A DNA stretch of 64,000 nt from Hordeum vulgare subsp. vulgare (GCF_904849725.1 NC_058524.1:494328263-494392262); one strand, 5' to 3'. Counted from the first letter of the stretch, positions 22,700 through 34,171 are shown. Notes: a model not told the origin generated them from the letters alone. A program made the numbers and translations.

Positions 22700-25302
22700 G
22701 TTACCTCAATTGGGATGTGCATATCCCCAACAATCAAATCATACTTCATCTTGACAGTGGGTATAGGGCATTCAAAGCTCCCTATAAGAATCGATGAAGT
22801 CTTTTCGATAGCATTGATGCAATGTACTCGATATTGTTTCTTCGGAAAGTGCACCGTATGCTTATTACCGTTGACATGGAAAGTGACATTGCCTTTGTTG
22901 CAATCAATAACAGCCCCTACAGTGTTTAAAAAGGGTCTTCCAAGGATGACCGCCATGGCATCATCCTCAGGAATATCCAGAATAACAAAGTTCGTTAAGA
23001 TATAACATTCGCAACCACAACAGGTACATCCTTGCAAATGCCGATAGGGAAAGCAGTTGATTTGTCGACCATTTGCAGAGAGATTTCAGTGGGTGTCAAC
23101 TTGTCCAATTGAAGTATACGATAAAGAGAGAAAGGCATAACACTAACACCGGCTCCAAGGTCGCATAAAGCAGTTCTAACGTAGTTGCCTTTAATGGAGC
23201 AAGGTATAGTGGGCACTCTGGGATCACCTAGTTTCTTAGGAGTTCCACCCTTGAAGGTATAATTTGCGAGCATGGTGGAAATCTCAACCTCAGGTATCCT
23301 CCTCTTATTAGTCACAATATCTTTCATGTACTTAGCATACGGAGACATTTTGAGCATATCAGTCAAACGCATTTGCAGAAATACGGGTCTAATCATTTCA
23401 ACAAAGCGCTCAAAATCCTCATCATCCTTTTTCTTGGATGGTTTGGGAGGAAAGGGCATGGGTTTTCGAACCCATGGTTCCCTTTCTTTATCATGCTTCC
23501 TAGCAATGAAATCGTTCTTATCGTCTCTCTTATTCTTAGGCTGTGGGTTATTAAGATCAACAGGTTCAATCTCCACATCCTTATCATTGCTATGTTGAGC
23601 ATCAACATGAACATCACTATTGATATTATCGTTAGGCTCATGTTCATCACCATATTGTGTTTCAGCATCAGAAACAAAGACATCGTTTGGATTCTCGGGT
23701 GTAACAGCATCAGGGTTGCTAGCGTGCAAGTTCCTATCATTTTTCTTCTTCCTAGGATGACTAGGTGCATCGGTGCTAGCTCCTTGAGAATCTTGTTCAA
23801 TTCTCTTAGGATGACCTTCAGGATACAAAGGTTCCTTGGTCATTCTACCGCCTCTAGTGACGACTCTAACATAATTGTCATTCAACTCATTGAGAAAGTC
23901 ATTCTGAGCCTTAAGTACTTGTTCTACGTGAGTAGTAACCATAGAGGCATTTTTACTCAAAATCTTAAGATCATTGACGTTTCTGTCCACACAAGCACTT
24001 AAATCAATAAACATACGAGCATTGTGTTCCAATTGTCTCCTAACATAATCATTGAAACTCTGTTGTTTGGCAATAAGTTATCAAATTCATCGAGGCATAA
24101 GCTAGCAGGTTTATCAAAAGGAATATCACTCTCATTGAATCTACAAAGAGAATTTACCTCTACTACCTGTATCGGGTTATCGAGACCATGGATCTCTTCG
24201 ATAGGTGGTAGATTTTTGACATATTCATATTTAATGCCCTTCTCTTTCATAGGTTTCTTAGCTTCTTGCATATCTTCAGGACTGAGGAATAGAATACCTC
24301 TTTTCTTGGGAGTTGGCTTTGGAGGTGGTTCGGGAATTGTCCAAGCATTCTCATTGCACGGGAATAGAATACCTCAGCTTGTTCTACGGTTCGTTCCCTA
24401 AAAACACAACCGGCACAACTATCTAGGTGGTCCTTAGAAGCAACGGTTAGTACATTATAGAAGATATCAAGTATTTCATTCTTCTCAAGAGGGTGATCAG
24501 GCAAAGCATTCAGTAGCTGGACGAGCCTCCGCCAAGCTTGTGGGAGACTCTCTTATTCAACTTGCACAAAGTTGTATATTTCCTGCAAGGCAGCTTGCTT
24601 CTTATGGGCAGGGAAATATTTCCCAGAGAAGTAGTAGATCATAGCCTGGGGGCTACGCACACAACCAGGAGCAAGAGAAGTGAACCAAGTCTTAGCATCA
24701 TCCTTTAGCGAGAAAGGAAACAACTTAAGGATATAGTAGTGGCGGATCTTTTCCTCACTAGTGAATAGGGTGGCTATATCGTGCAGTTTGGTAAGATGGG
24801 CTACAACCGTTTTAGAGTCATAACCATGAAAAGGATCAGATTCTACTAGAGTGATTAACTCAGGGTCGACAGATAATTCATAATCCTTATCGGTCACAAA
24901 GATAGGCGAAGTAGCAAACTTCGGGTCCTATTTCATCCTAGCGTTCAATTTTCTTTCCACTTGCGCAGTAATTTTTCAACATCATAACTATCCTTACAAG
25001 CAAGAAAGTCCTCAGCTATCTCTCCCTCCATAACATAACCCTCGTGCATACGAGGCAATTCATATCTAGGAGAGCTAGTTCTAACAGGAAAAATAGCAGG
25101 TTCTACTTCAATAGTATCATTAGTTTCAGACGTATCATCACATCTAGCAGCAACTCTAGCAATTTGTGCATCAAGGAATGCACCTAGTGGCAAAGCAGTA
25201 TCAAGCATAGCATCACCACAAGCATCATTGATAGAAGAAGTAGCATCATCAAGCACATGCGACAAATCAAAATTTCTAGCAGGAGGTTGTGTCACAAACT
25301 TA
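22700..25302 (-). pseudogene. gag: gag-protease of element C, main part
   Basis: Continues from 34092-33989 across the CACTA insertion. Reading leftward: an N-terminal region (TQPPARNFDLSHVL, 25290 on), the gag capsid region with LKLFPFSLKDDAKTWFTSL (~24720), DHPLEKNEILDIFYNVLT (~24480), a charged linker (~23800-23450), FVEMIRPVFLQMRLTDM (~23380), the aspartic protease site LCDLGAGVSVMP (~23150) and the protease C-terminal motif VILGRPFLN (~22945). The frame is broken by a stop near 24945, an in-frame TAA near 24555, and frameshifts around 24250-24420, 24040-24070 and 23000. The last codons are interrupted by element E; reading on past E, the next codons are TAG then TGA, so the ORF naturally ended after the protease and no pol follows. 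Confidence 0.85.
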
Positions 25303-25305
25303 CTC

Positions 25306-25612
25306 CACTACTGGAAAACAGTTTTTTGCCATCTGCCTAGTATTTGCCGTCTGCTAGCTGATGGCAAAGAGTGTCTTTGCCATCAACTTCAGCAAAACAA
25401 ACGGCAAAGAACTGGATGATGGCAAAGAAGGTCTTTGCCAGCAGTCAACTCTTTGCCCTCTGCCGCAGACGGCAAAGAAGCTCATCTGGCCGGGGGAACC
25501 TTAGGTCAAACTACTCCCTTCTTTGCCGTCTGCGGGCTGACGGCAAAGATGCGAGAGGCAGACGGCAAAGCGTATAGACCCCTTTGCCGTCCGCCAGCAG
25601 ACGGCAAAGAAG
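25306..25612 (+). repeat. Left terminal inverted repeat and subterminal repeats of the CACTA element
   Basis: The TIR begins CACTACTGGAAAACAG; the opposite end reads CACTACAGGAATTAG inward, so only the outermost ~11 bases pair well. Repeated units like TTTGCCGTCTGC and their complements (GCAGACGGCAAAG) fill the region to ~25612. Such repeats are the binding sites of the small transposase subunit in En/Spm elements. Confidence 0.88.
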
Positions 25613-27087
25613 GTGAATCTAGTAACGGCTGTCCCGCCCCCACCCCGACCCTCTCTCTCTCTCAAACAACCACTCTCTCTCTCTCCTCCCCCGACGCGCA
25701 ACGCCGCAACCACCGTCGCCCGGCCACCCCCGGCGCCGCCCCGGTGCCCCTGGTGCCGCCCCCGAAGCCCCACAACCCCCAGTGCCACTGGTGCCACCTC
25801 TGAAGCCCCACCGCTGGCGCCGCTGGTGCCCCTGGTGCCGCCCCCGCTGCCCCACCCCCGGCACCCCTGGTGCCGCCCCCGCAGTACCACCGCCGGCGCC
25901 GCCCCCGCAGCCCCAACACTGCCGGTAAGCCCATCCACCCCCACCCCCTTGTTATTTAGTTATTTGGAGGAAGAAGAAGAAGAAGAGGAGGAGGAGGAGA
26001 AGAAGAAGAGGAGTAGGAGGAGGAGGAGGAGGAGAAGAAAAAGAAGGGGAAGAAGAAGAAGAAGAGGAGAAAAAAAGAAGGATAAGAAGAAGAAGAAGAA
26101 GAAGAAGAAGAGAAGAAAAAAGTAAGAAGGAGAAGAAGTAAAGAAGAAGAGAAGAAGAGAATAAGAAAAAAACAAGAAGGAGAAGAAGAGAAGAAGAAGA
26201 AGAAGAAGTTTAATTAGTTGGTAGATTTAGTTAGTTAATTAGTAGATTTAGTAGGTAGTTTAGTGGTATATTTTGTTTTGTTAATTAGTGGTAGCTAGAT
26301 TCTTTTTTAGTTACTTAGTGGTAGATTCTGTCTTTGTTATTTTTTGTTGTTTAGTGCTATCTAGGTTTAGCGATAGGTTTAGTTAGCTTGGTTAGTTAGG
26401 TTAGTTAGTTAGTTAGCTTAATAGAAAGAATATGAAGAAGAAGAAGAGGAGGAGGAGGAGAAGAGTAGAAGAGGAGGAGGAGGAGAAGAAGAAGAACAAG
26501 AATAAGAAGAAGAAGAGGAGGAGGAGAAGACAAAAATAAGAAGGAGAAGAAGAAAAGAAGAAGAAAAGAAGAAGAGAAGAAGAAGAGAAGAAGAGAAGAA
26601 TACCTTCTCCTCCTCCTTCTTCTCCTCCTTCTCCTCCTCCTCCTTCTCCTTCTTCTTGATTTCTTGTTCTTCTTCTCCTCCTCCTCTTTCTTCTCCTCTA
26701 TCTTATTCTCCTAACCTTATTTTCCCCCAACAATGAGATAATTAGCGCATTTAGCTACAAAATGGCATAAAAACCTTGGTTAGCTCATGAATATTATATT
26801 CCTAACTTGTTTTCCTCTAAAATGACATAATTAGAATATTTGTGTTGATCGGGTGGATTTACATATGATAGTTGTCTCGTCGCTATGAGGTCTGATGTGC
26901 GAAGACCTGCCCGTGCGTTGTACGCGCTCTGCCCCTGCATTCATGGGTCAGTACAAATTTGATCTCCTCCCCGCCCCTTCATTTACTGTGGCTCGGTTTC
27001 CGGATGAAACTTTCTCGATTTAGGTAATTAAATTAATTTATCAGTATGCGTGACTAGTCTGCGTCTCCCGTTCGAAAGGGCGACATC
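25613..27087 (+). other. 5' non-coding region of the CACTA element
   Basis: 25620-25930 is C-rich with a reiterated ggtgccgcccccg-like unit; it gives Pro-rich frames but no credible gene. 25970-26215 is almost pure purine (GAA/GAG runs), and a second purine run (26420-26600) is followed by a pyrimidine run (26605-26700). 26700-26840 is a diverged copy of the AT-rich unit repeated at 31441-32700. No gene is supported. Confidence 0.75.
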
Positions 27088-27117
27088 TATAAATATGCAT
27101 GTCTTTGCATATTTATA
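27088..27117. promoter_or_regulatory. Inverted TATA-box repeat upstream of the transposase
   Basis: A perfect 12 bp inverted repeat, TATAAATATGCA then TGCATATTTATA, with a 6 nt spacer. Each arm is a plausible TATA box, so it could drive transcription in either direction. It lies about 40 bp before the palindrome at 27159 and ~400 bp before the transposase start. Promoter function is inferred. Confidence 0.5.
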
Positions 27118-27158
27118 ACCGCCATCCTTTTGAATTGTCCAACATTATCCATGAACAG

Positions 27159-27374
27159 CCCGAGTATGTGTAGATTGGGTTCGTTTTCCCGTATGCTCTG
27201 CTCTGGATCTGATGCGGAATTTCGTCAGTGCCTGCCTGTTGTGCTCCAGATGCACATCCTCTCTGTTTATTGCGGAGACGTGTATCAGGAGAACAGCGGG
27301 GAGGTGCTGCCGAAATTTTGCGTTGGATTCGGAGCAGAGCATGGGAAAACGAACCCAATCTACACATACTCGGG
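27159..27374. repeat. 216 bp near-perfect palindrome in the CACTA leader
   Basis: The left arm starts cccgagtatgtgtagattgg and the right arm ends with its complement, ...acatactcggg. The outer ~25 bp of each arm match almost perfectly; inward the arms stay alignable with scattered substitutions to the centre near 27266, leaving almost no loop. RNA across it would form a long hairpin of ~107 bp arms. It sits between the inverted TATA repeat and the transposase ORF. Confidence 0.8.
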
Positions 27375-27511
27375 TGGGATTAGGACCTATCTTTACCTAT
27401 TAGCGTGTAGGTTGACTGGATATAATAAAAATGGTGAACCTGATTAACCGATGAATATAAATGCTAAATTATATATAAATATATTTCTTGTGTCTTTAGT
27501 AGCTAGGGAAG

Positions 27512-29544
27512 ATGAGTGATCGTGCGAGGATGTATACCGATCACCCTAGTCAGAAAGAGATGACGAAAGAATGGTTTGTAAAAACAAAGGAATTTGTGAA
27601 ATCCGCATTCGCAAATGCCCAGGAAAGAAACTATTGCCCCTGTCCTCGATGCGACAACTATAAAAAGACGATAGAGGCTGTAATGATTAAACACCTGCAG
27701 AGGAGGGGTTTTAAGCCTAATTATACGGTGTGGACATTTCATGGTGAGTCTATACAACGCACAAGAGCTGAGGTGGTCCATCGTCGCACGGACGAGCATG
27801 GTACCGGGATCGAAGACATGGTGCAAGACTTTGATGATGCTCGGGATTCGAAAGATGAGATGGAGGAATATGCAAAGGCCTTTTATGAAATGTTGGAGTC
27901 TTCAAAACGTCCTCTCCATGAGCACAGTGAGCTCTGTCAGCTGGATGCAATTGCATAAGTAATGGCTCTGAAGGCTCAGTTCAACTTGGGAAGAGAATGC
28001 TACGACGCGATGATGACACTATTTGGACGCTTCCTACCCAAAGGCCATGTCATGCCTGCAAACCTGTACCAGTCGGACAAAATACTTTGTGTACTTAAGA
28101 TGCCCTATGAGAAGATAGATGCATGTGAGAAAGGATGTGTCTTATTTAGGAAGGCGTATGCACACTTGGACTATTGTCCCAATAGCGAGTCTTGCAGGTA
28201 TCTTGTGGTAGACAACGGTATGGGTGAGAAGAGGCAGACCAAAATCGCAGTTAGTGTTCTTCGGTAAATGCCAATCGTACCAAGACTTCAACGTCTTTTC
28301 ATGGTCGAAGAGACAGCCAGATAGATGACATGGCACAAATTGGGCAAAAGAACCGAACTAGATGCGGATGGGAATAAGATGGTGGTACACACATCGGATG
28401 GGGAAGCGTGGAAACATTTCGATGGATTGCATCAGGATAAAGCGGCAGATCCAAGGAATTCTCAAGTCTGCGCCGCCACGGATGGTTTTAATCCCTTCGG
28501 CATGACGGCAACCCAATACAGTTGTTGGCCTCTATTTGTCATTCCACTAAATCTCCCCCCGGGCAGATTATGCAAAGAAAGAACATATTTCTGTCGTTGA
28601 TAATTCCAGGGCCCAATTATCTGGGGAAGAATATGAATGTGTACCTGCAACCGCTTAAGGATGAATTGTAAGAAGCTTGGGATAATGGGGTCAAGACATA
28701 CGATGCCGCTAGAAAGGAAAACTTCAAAATGCATGTGTGGTACATGTAATCTATGCATGACTTGCCAGCGTATGCGCTATTCTCTGGATGGTGTGTGCAT
28801 GGAAGGTTCCCGTGCCCCCAATGCAAGGCAGCTCTTCAGGTTCATTGGTTGCAGGAGGGTCGGAAGTATTCTTGCTTTGACTTGCATAGACAGTTCCTGG
28901 ATCCAGACCATCACTTCAGAAAAGACAAGAAGAACTTTACCAAAGGTAAAGTTGTCAAAAACATGGTACCACCTGCTTTCACAGGCCAACAGATCCTGGA
29001 TCAGTTAAACGCCCTTGAGCCTGATCCAGAGCGTCCAGGGTATTTCAAGGGGTATAATTCAAAACACGCCTGGACTCACAAGCCATGCTTCTGGGATCTG
29101 CCTTACTACAAAGACCTCCTTCTTCCACACAATATCGACATGATGCACACTGAAAAGAATATTGAAGAGGCTATTTTTGGTACATTGTTCTACATAGATG
29201 GGAAGACAAAGGATAATACTAAGGCTAGAGTCGATCAAGAGACAACATGTCATAGACCGTTACAAAACATGCGAGAGGGCAAAGGAAAGCAGAAGTGGTC
29301 GAAGCCAAAGGCCTGGTTCAATCTTGGAAGGGCAACTATGAGGGAAATTATCTTGTGTGTCAAAATTCACTTGATGTTCCCCGATGGGTATGGAGTGAAT
29401 CTAAAGAGGGGAGCGAGTCTTGAAAAATTAAAAATCTTTGGTCTCAAGAGTCAAGATTGGCACATATGGCTAGAGCGGCTAATGCCGGTGATGTTACGTG
29501 GCTTTATTCCTGAGGATGAATGGCGAGCAGAGGCCCGTGATTAA
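27512..29544 (+). pseudogene. TNP2: CACTA transposase, TNP2 type
   Basis: Begins MSDRARMYTDHPSQKEM. The first ~80 residues are the transposase-associated domain with a CPCPRCDN zinc-binding motif; FYEMLESSKRPL, KIDACEKGCVLF and SDGEAWKHFDG follow, typical of TNP2. The last third (28753-29544) contains GWCVHGRFPCPQC, HNIDMMHTEKNI and WFNLGRATMRE and is open. The frame is broken by TAA 27956, TAA 28265 and TAG 28322; a frameshift near 28560 moves to a frame with TAA 28669 and TAA 28747. Several stops replace likely Gln codons, suggesting C-to-T decay. The product would cut and join transposon ends in the nucleus. Not functional. Confidence 0.9.
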
Positions 29545-29619
29545 ACCTGAAGGAGATAGGTAAGTACATTTACTCTTTTTTTAGCTTTTGCCTTCAAGTT
29601 TGTTCAAATATCTAATGCG

Positions 29620-31145
29620 TTGACCTTATCATACTGGAGGGGATGGGTACACCCTCTTGGAGTCCGCAGGCCGAACTCCATCCTTGGTGTGCTTTGCCGG
29701 ACAAATTTCCCGGGGTTTGTCACGTTGCCTGGTGAGGGTCAGGTTCCTACACTAGGATTTTCCTGGGAGCACTACCAGGCTGCGCAGGCCCCGCCGGAGG
29801 AAATTATAGATGGTGTCTTGTGCCACACAAGGGCCGAGATGGTGATCAAGAGCTTTTGGGTAAATTATCCTTTTACATAATCTAAAATTAACAATATAGC
29901 TAATTATTGTACTAATCGCTGTTTTCACGTTTGATTGCAGACCTTCTATAGGTGTGAGGATGGATATGAGGAGGAGGCGGCCAGGGTTCTCGAGGCCGAG
30001 TGTAGGCGGTTACCACAGAACTTGCGCCACGAGGCTCTGCCGCAGGCTATTCGAGATTACTACGCCACTTGTGGTATTAAGAAGCAGAAGAAGGAGTGCT
30101 GCGGAAAGTTTGTGAAGAAGGAGCAATACATGAAGGTAATTACCTATTCTTAAGTCCTTCTACATAGTTTTCTTGATTTCATTCATAGGCGTAGCGATGA
30201 AAATTCTTTCTAATAACTTACAGGTGCCCCTGAGATGGTGTGCGGATAAGATGGATTGTTGGGAGGCGTTGGTTGATGAGTGGTGCACAGGCAGCTGGCG
30301 AGCCATCCACGAGTATGTGAAGGATCGGCGTAGCCAAATGGTTGGTGTGCCACACCATCAAGGCAGCGCAAACTTACTTCAGTTCGGACGAAACTGGGTA
30401 TGTGATTTGCTTCATGATTCATGCAATTCATTCTTCATACTAATATTTTGTTCCTCTCTTTTAGGCGCATCACAATAAGACGGAGATGCCACACTTGTAC
30501 GACCTTTATGGCATGGCCCATACTGCCTCGTACAAGAAGGCAAAGACATTCTATGAGTCTGACCTGGATGATCCCAATAACTTCACCAACATATCATCCC
30601 ACCAGAAGCTCATGGCATACAGGGACGCGGGGAAGGCTACAAAAGGGGATGACTTTAACCCTAGCCAGGAACCTTTGGATCCAGAGCTCGTGATGATATC
30701 TCGTGGCGGGAGGCCCCATGGCTCGATAGCCATTGGAGATGGGATAATACGTTGTCCACTCACTCTCCCGGAGATCAAGGCACGCCAGTCGAGCAGCTGT
30801 CCTGAGATAATGCGTCGTCCATGGCCAGTCGATCTTGCCATCGAGGTTAGTTGTACGGACTAAGAACACTTTCATCCATTTCATTATGTGTGTCACCATA
30901 GAACATTACTATGGTAACGAGGAATGGTGTTTCAGGCTGCTCTTGAGAAAGAGAGATTGGCAAACCAGGCTGCTCTTGAGAAAGAGAGATTGGCAAGCCA
31001 GGCTGCTCTTGAGGCTGCTCTTGAGAAAGAGAGATTGGCAAGTCAGGCTGCTCTTGATGAGAGGGACCAGACCACGACACGATTGATTGAGGACGAGAGG
31101 TCCCGGAATGAGGCGGGTCAACGGGCCCTGTACGAGCTTTTTGTG
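29620..31145 (+). pseudogene. Second CACTA gene, intron-bearing (Transposase_24 / Ptta-En/Spm type)
   Basis: An exon model fits GT-AG splicing with an open frame across joins: ~29620-29859, 29941-30135, 30224-30397, 30465-30845 and 30936-31145. The third and fourth exons carry the plant transposase (Ptta/En/Spm) signature: VDEWCTGSWRAIHEYVKDR, PHHQGSANLLQF and HNKTEMPHLYDLYGMAH. The last exon encodes an 11-residue coiled-coil-like repeat, AALEKERLA(N/S)Q, three to four times. A further short exon may lie near 31205-31265. The start is uncertain; no good ATG opens the first exon, so the gene may be truncated or have lost its 5' exon. It may supply the TNPA/TNPD-like partner that binds subterminal repeats. 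The exons shown are surprisingly free of stops. Confidence 0.75.
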
Positions 31146-31265
31146 GTAAGTTTTTTTCACATTAGCCAAATCATGTGTGTAATGTATGTTTCATTACTAA
31201 CTAATAATGTGGGAGAAGAGCGGTCAAGTCTCTCCGCCGATGCCCGTCTTCTCTTCGATTGGCAT

Positions 31266-33440
31266 GGTGAGTTTCATTATAAAGTAGTATTAATAATTGA
31301 GTGTCATCATGCTAACTGAGACATTGCAAAATATCTATTCTGCAAAATAACTCCCGAGCGGCATCGCACGACCCTTCTCCAGGTGTTTCTCCTCCTTGAT
31401 GACCACTATGGTAAGTTTCTCTTCTCCTCTTTCATATTCTCCTTGCCTTAATTTCCCCAACAATGACATAATTAGCCCATTTAGCTCCAAAAAGACATAG
31501 TTAGCTAATTTAGCTCCAAGAAGAGGAGAAGAGGAGAAGAAATAGAAAAAATGAAAAGGAAGAAGAAGAAGAAGAAGAAGAAGAGAAGAAGGAGGAGGAG
31601 GAGGAGGAGGACGAGGAGGAGGAGAAGGAGGAGAAGGCCAAGGACCTTCTAGTTCTTCTCCTCTTCCTCCTCCTTCTCCTCCTTCTTCTTTATTTCTTCT
31701 TCTTCTCCTCCTCCTCCTCTTTCTTCTCCTATTTCATATTATCCTTGCCTTAATTTCCCCAACAATGACATAATTAGCCCATTTAGCTCCAAAATGCCAT
31801 AATAACCTCAAAATGGCATAAGAACCTTGGTTAGCTCATTAATATTATATACTTAGCTTGTTTTCCTCTAAAATGGGATAATTAGCCCATTTAGCTCCAA
31901 AAATACATAGTTAGCTAATTTAGATCCAAGAAGAGGATAAATGAAAAGGAAGAACAAAAAGAAGAACAGAAAGAGAAGAGAAGGAGAAGGAGAAGAAGGA
32001 GGAGGAGAAGAAGGAGAAGGAGGAGCAGGAGGAGGAGAAGGAGGAGAAGGCCATGGACCTTCTAGTCCTTATCCTCCTCCTCCTCCTTCTCCTTTATTTC
32101 TTCTTCTTCTCCTCCTCCTCCTTTTCTTCTCCTCTTTAATATTCTCCTTGCCTTAATTTTCCCAACAATGACATAATTAGCACATTTAGCTCCAAAATGC
32201 CATAATAAGCTCAAAATGGCATAAGAACCTTGGTTAGCTCATTAATATTATATACTTAGCTTGTTTTCCTCTCAAATGGGATAATTAGCCCATTTAGCTC
32301 CAAAAAGACATAGTTAGCTAATTTAGCTCCAAGAAGAGGAGAAGAGGGGAAGAAATAGGAAAAATGAAAAGAAAGAAGAAGAAGAAGAGAAGAAGAAGGA
32401 GGAGGAGGACGAGGAGGAGGAGGAGGAGGAAGAGAAGGAGGAGAAGGCCAAGGACCTTCTAGTCCTTCTCCTCCTCCTCCTTCTCCTCCTTCTTCTTTAT
32501 TTCTTCTTCTTCTCCTCCTCCTCTTTCTTCTCCTCTTTCATATTCTCCTTGCCTTAATTTCCCCAACAATGACATAATTAGCCAATTTAGCTCCTAAAAG
32601 ACATTATATGCTCAAAATGGCTTAAGAACCTTGGTTAGCTCATTAATATTATATACTTAGCTTGTTTTCCTCTATAATGACATAATTAGCCCATTTAGCT
32701 ACAAAAAGACATAGTTAGCTAATTTAGCTCCAAGAAGAGGAGAAGAGGAGAAATGAAAAGAAGGAAGAAGAAGAAGAAGAAGAGAAGAAGAAGAGAAGGA
32801 GAAGGAGAAGGAGAAGAAGAAGAAGGAGGAGGAGAAGATGAGAAGAAGAAGGAGAAGGAGAAGAAGAAGGAGAAGGAGCCCTCCTTGTTCTCCTTCTTCT
32901 TCTCTCCTCCTTCTTCTCCTCCTTCTTCTGCTTCTTCTTCTCGTCTTTTTTCTTCTTCTCCTCCTCCTTCTCCTTCTCCTTCCCCTTCCCTCATCCTCCT
33001 CCTCCTCCTCCTTCTTGTTTTTCTTCTCCTTGTTCTCTCCTTGCTTCTTCTCATTCTTCTTAATTTTAGCTTATTTGTCATATATATGTTGTTGTTCTTC
33101 TTCTTCTGACTTTCTTATTCCCATTTTGCAGATTGGATGTAGTACATGCATGGAAGCTGGCATTGGAGTGCTTTAGTTTCTATTTTTATTTGAGTTGATG
33201 AACAATGTGGAACTATATGTATATGTATATATGGATGAACAATATATGTGCAACTATATGTATGTATATATGGATGAAACTTTGTATGTGTTGGTTCTTT
33301 TGATATATGGGATGTACGTTGATGAACAAATGGCATTGATGAGCTTTATATGTATATCATATATGTGTTGTGACCTATTTATCATATATGTGCTATGAAT
33401 TATATGTATATGTGCTGTGAAATAGAAAAAATAAAAAAAA
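31266..33440 (+). repeat. Tandem ~400 bp purine/pyrimidine repeat array in the CACTA element
   Basis: Units start with ccttgccttaattt at 31441, 31743, 32146 and 32547 (periods 302, 403 and 401). Each has an AT-rich block (gacataattagcccatttagctcc), then GAAGAA/GAGGAG purine runs, then CTTCTCCTCC pyrimidine runs that can pair with the purines. Open frames of Lys/Glu/Arg or Ser/Leu here are low-complexity artefacts. 33110-33440 is AT-rich with TATATG-type simple repeats and no gene. Confidence 0.85.
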
Positions 33441-33449
33441 TGTGACAAT

Positions 33450-33988
33450 ATAGGCTCTTTGCCGTCTGCCAGCAGATGGCAAAGGCCTTTGCCGTCAGCT
33501 GACCGGCGGCAAAGGTGCCACGTGGCGCCCAGCTGTGCAACCTGGGCAGTAGCAGCTGGCCATATAGTATCTTTGTCGTCTGCTTCCAGGGGGGCAGACG
33601 GCAAAGAAGAGGGCACAGAGGAGGGGGGAGGGGTAGGTAGACGACAAAGAGTGGAGGGAGGCAGACGACAAAGAAGGGGGGAGGCAGACGGCAAAGAAGA
33701 GGGGGGAGGCAGACGACAAAGCCTCCGTTAGCCCCTAACGGAGGCAACACCTGTCGGCTGCCGTCTCGACCACTTTGCCGACTGCTCCTACGAAAAGCTG
33801 ACGGCAAAGAGCTTTGCCGTCCGCTTTGGGGAGACAGACGACAAAGAAGCTACAATGCCGTCGTAGGCTGACGCAGAAATTTTTCCGGCCATGAGATTCG
33901 TTGCCGTCTGTGGTATTCTCTTTGCCGTCCGGGATTGACACTTTGCCGTCTGTGGTGGCGGACGGCAAAGAAGCTAATTCCTGTAGTG
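33450..33988 (-). repeat. Right subterminal repeats and terminal inverted repeat of the CACTA element
   Basis: More than a dozen TTTGCCGTCTGC / GCAGACGGCAAAG-like units in both orientations, ending in CTGTAGTG. Together with 25306-25612 this defines the cis-acting ends. Confidence 0.88.
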
Positions 33989-34092
33989 CTCATAACTGAA
34001 GGTGAATCAAGTGCAAAGCTAGATGACAGTTCCTTACCTGTCCTCGTAGTTGAGCGCAAGACTTTAGTTTTTGGATCTCCCAGATTCCTCAT
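33989..34092 (-). pseudogene. gag: gag N-terminus of element C (cut off by the CACTA element)
   Basis: The ATG at 34092-34090 opens MRNLGDPKTKVLRSTTRTGK and reads 34 residues to the CACTA insertion. The frame is preserved across the transposon: with the CTC duplication counted once, it continues at 25302. The start lies about 50 bp after the primer site. Confidence 0.75.
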
Positions 34093-34143
34093 AGTGATCA
34101 GCAGACGTAAATCCCAAGTGACTCAGAGAATATAGCTATGCCG

Positions 34144-34160
34144 CCCCGGCAACGGAGCCA
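34144..34160 (-). other. Primer-binding site of element C
   Basis: On the minus strand this reads TGGCTCCGTTGCCGGGG, one base from the tRNA-Asp site of element A. It lies 11 nt inside the 5' LTR and confirms the orientation of C. Confidence 0.8.
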
Positions 34161-34171
34161 GAAAAAGGTCT

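Larger units (their letters stand above)
25306..33988 (+). mobile_element. CACTA (En/Spm-type) DNA transposon, 8,683 bp
   Basis: Starts CACTACTGGAAAACAG and ends CTGTAGTG, with a perfect 3 bp duplication CTC (25303-25305 and 33989-33991), the size made by CACTA elements. Both ends carry many subterminal repeats of the TTTGCCGTCTGC type in both orientations. Inside are a TNP2-type transposase gene and a second, intron-bearing transposase-like gene, both plus strand. It inserted in the gag of element C. Both ends survive, but the transposase has several stops, so it could move only with help. Confidence 0.95.

Noticed and set aside
25613..26175. Pro-rich protein followed by a Lys/Glu/Arg tail
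   Set aside because: C-rich reiterated unit followed by GAA/GAG simple repeats in the CACTA 5' region; no domain, and the opposite strand is equally open.
32719..33176. Charged or Ser/Leu-rich ORFs over 110 codons
   Set aside because: Products of purine and pyrimidine runs in the tandem array; open in several frames on both strands.
25306..33988. CRISPR-like array, suggested by the regular TTTGCCGTCTGC repeats
   Set aside because: The repeats are short, in both orientations, confined to the two ends of a CACTA element with TIRs and a CTC duplication; they are subterminal transposase-binding repeats.
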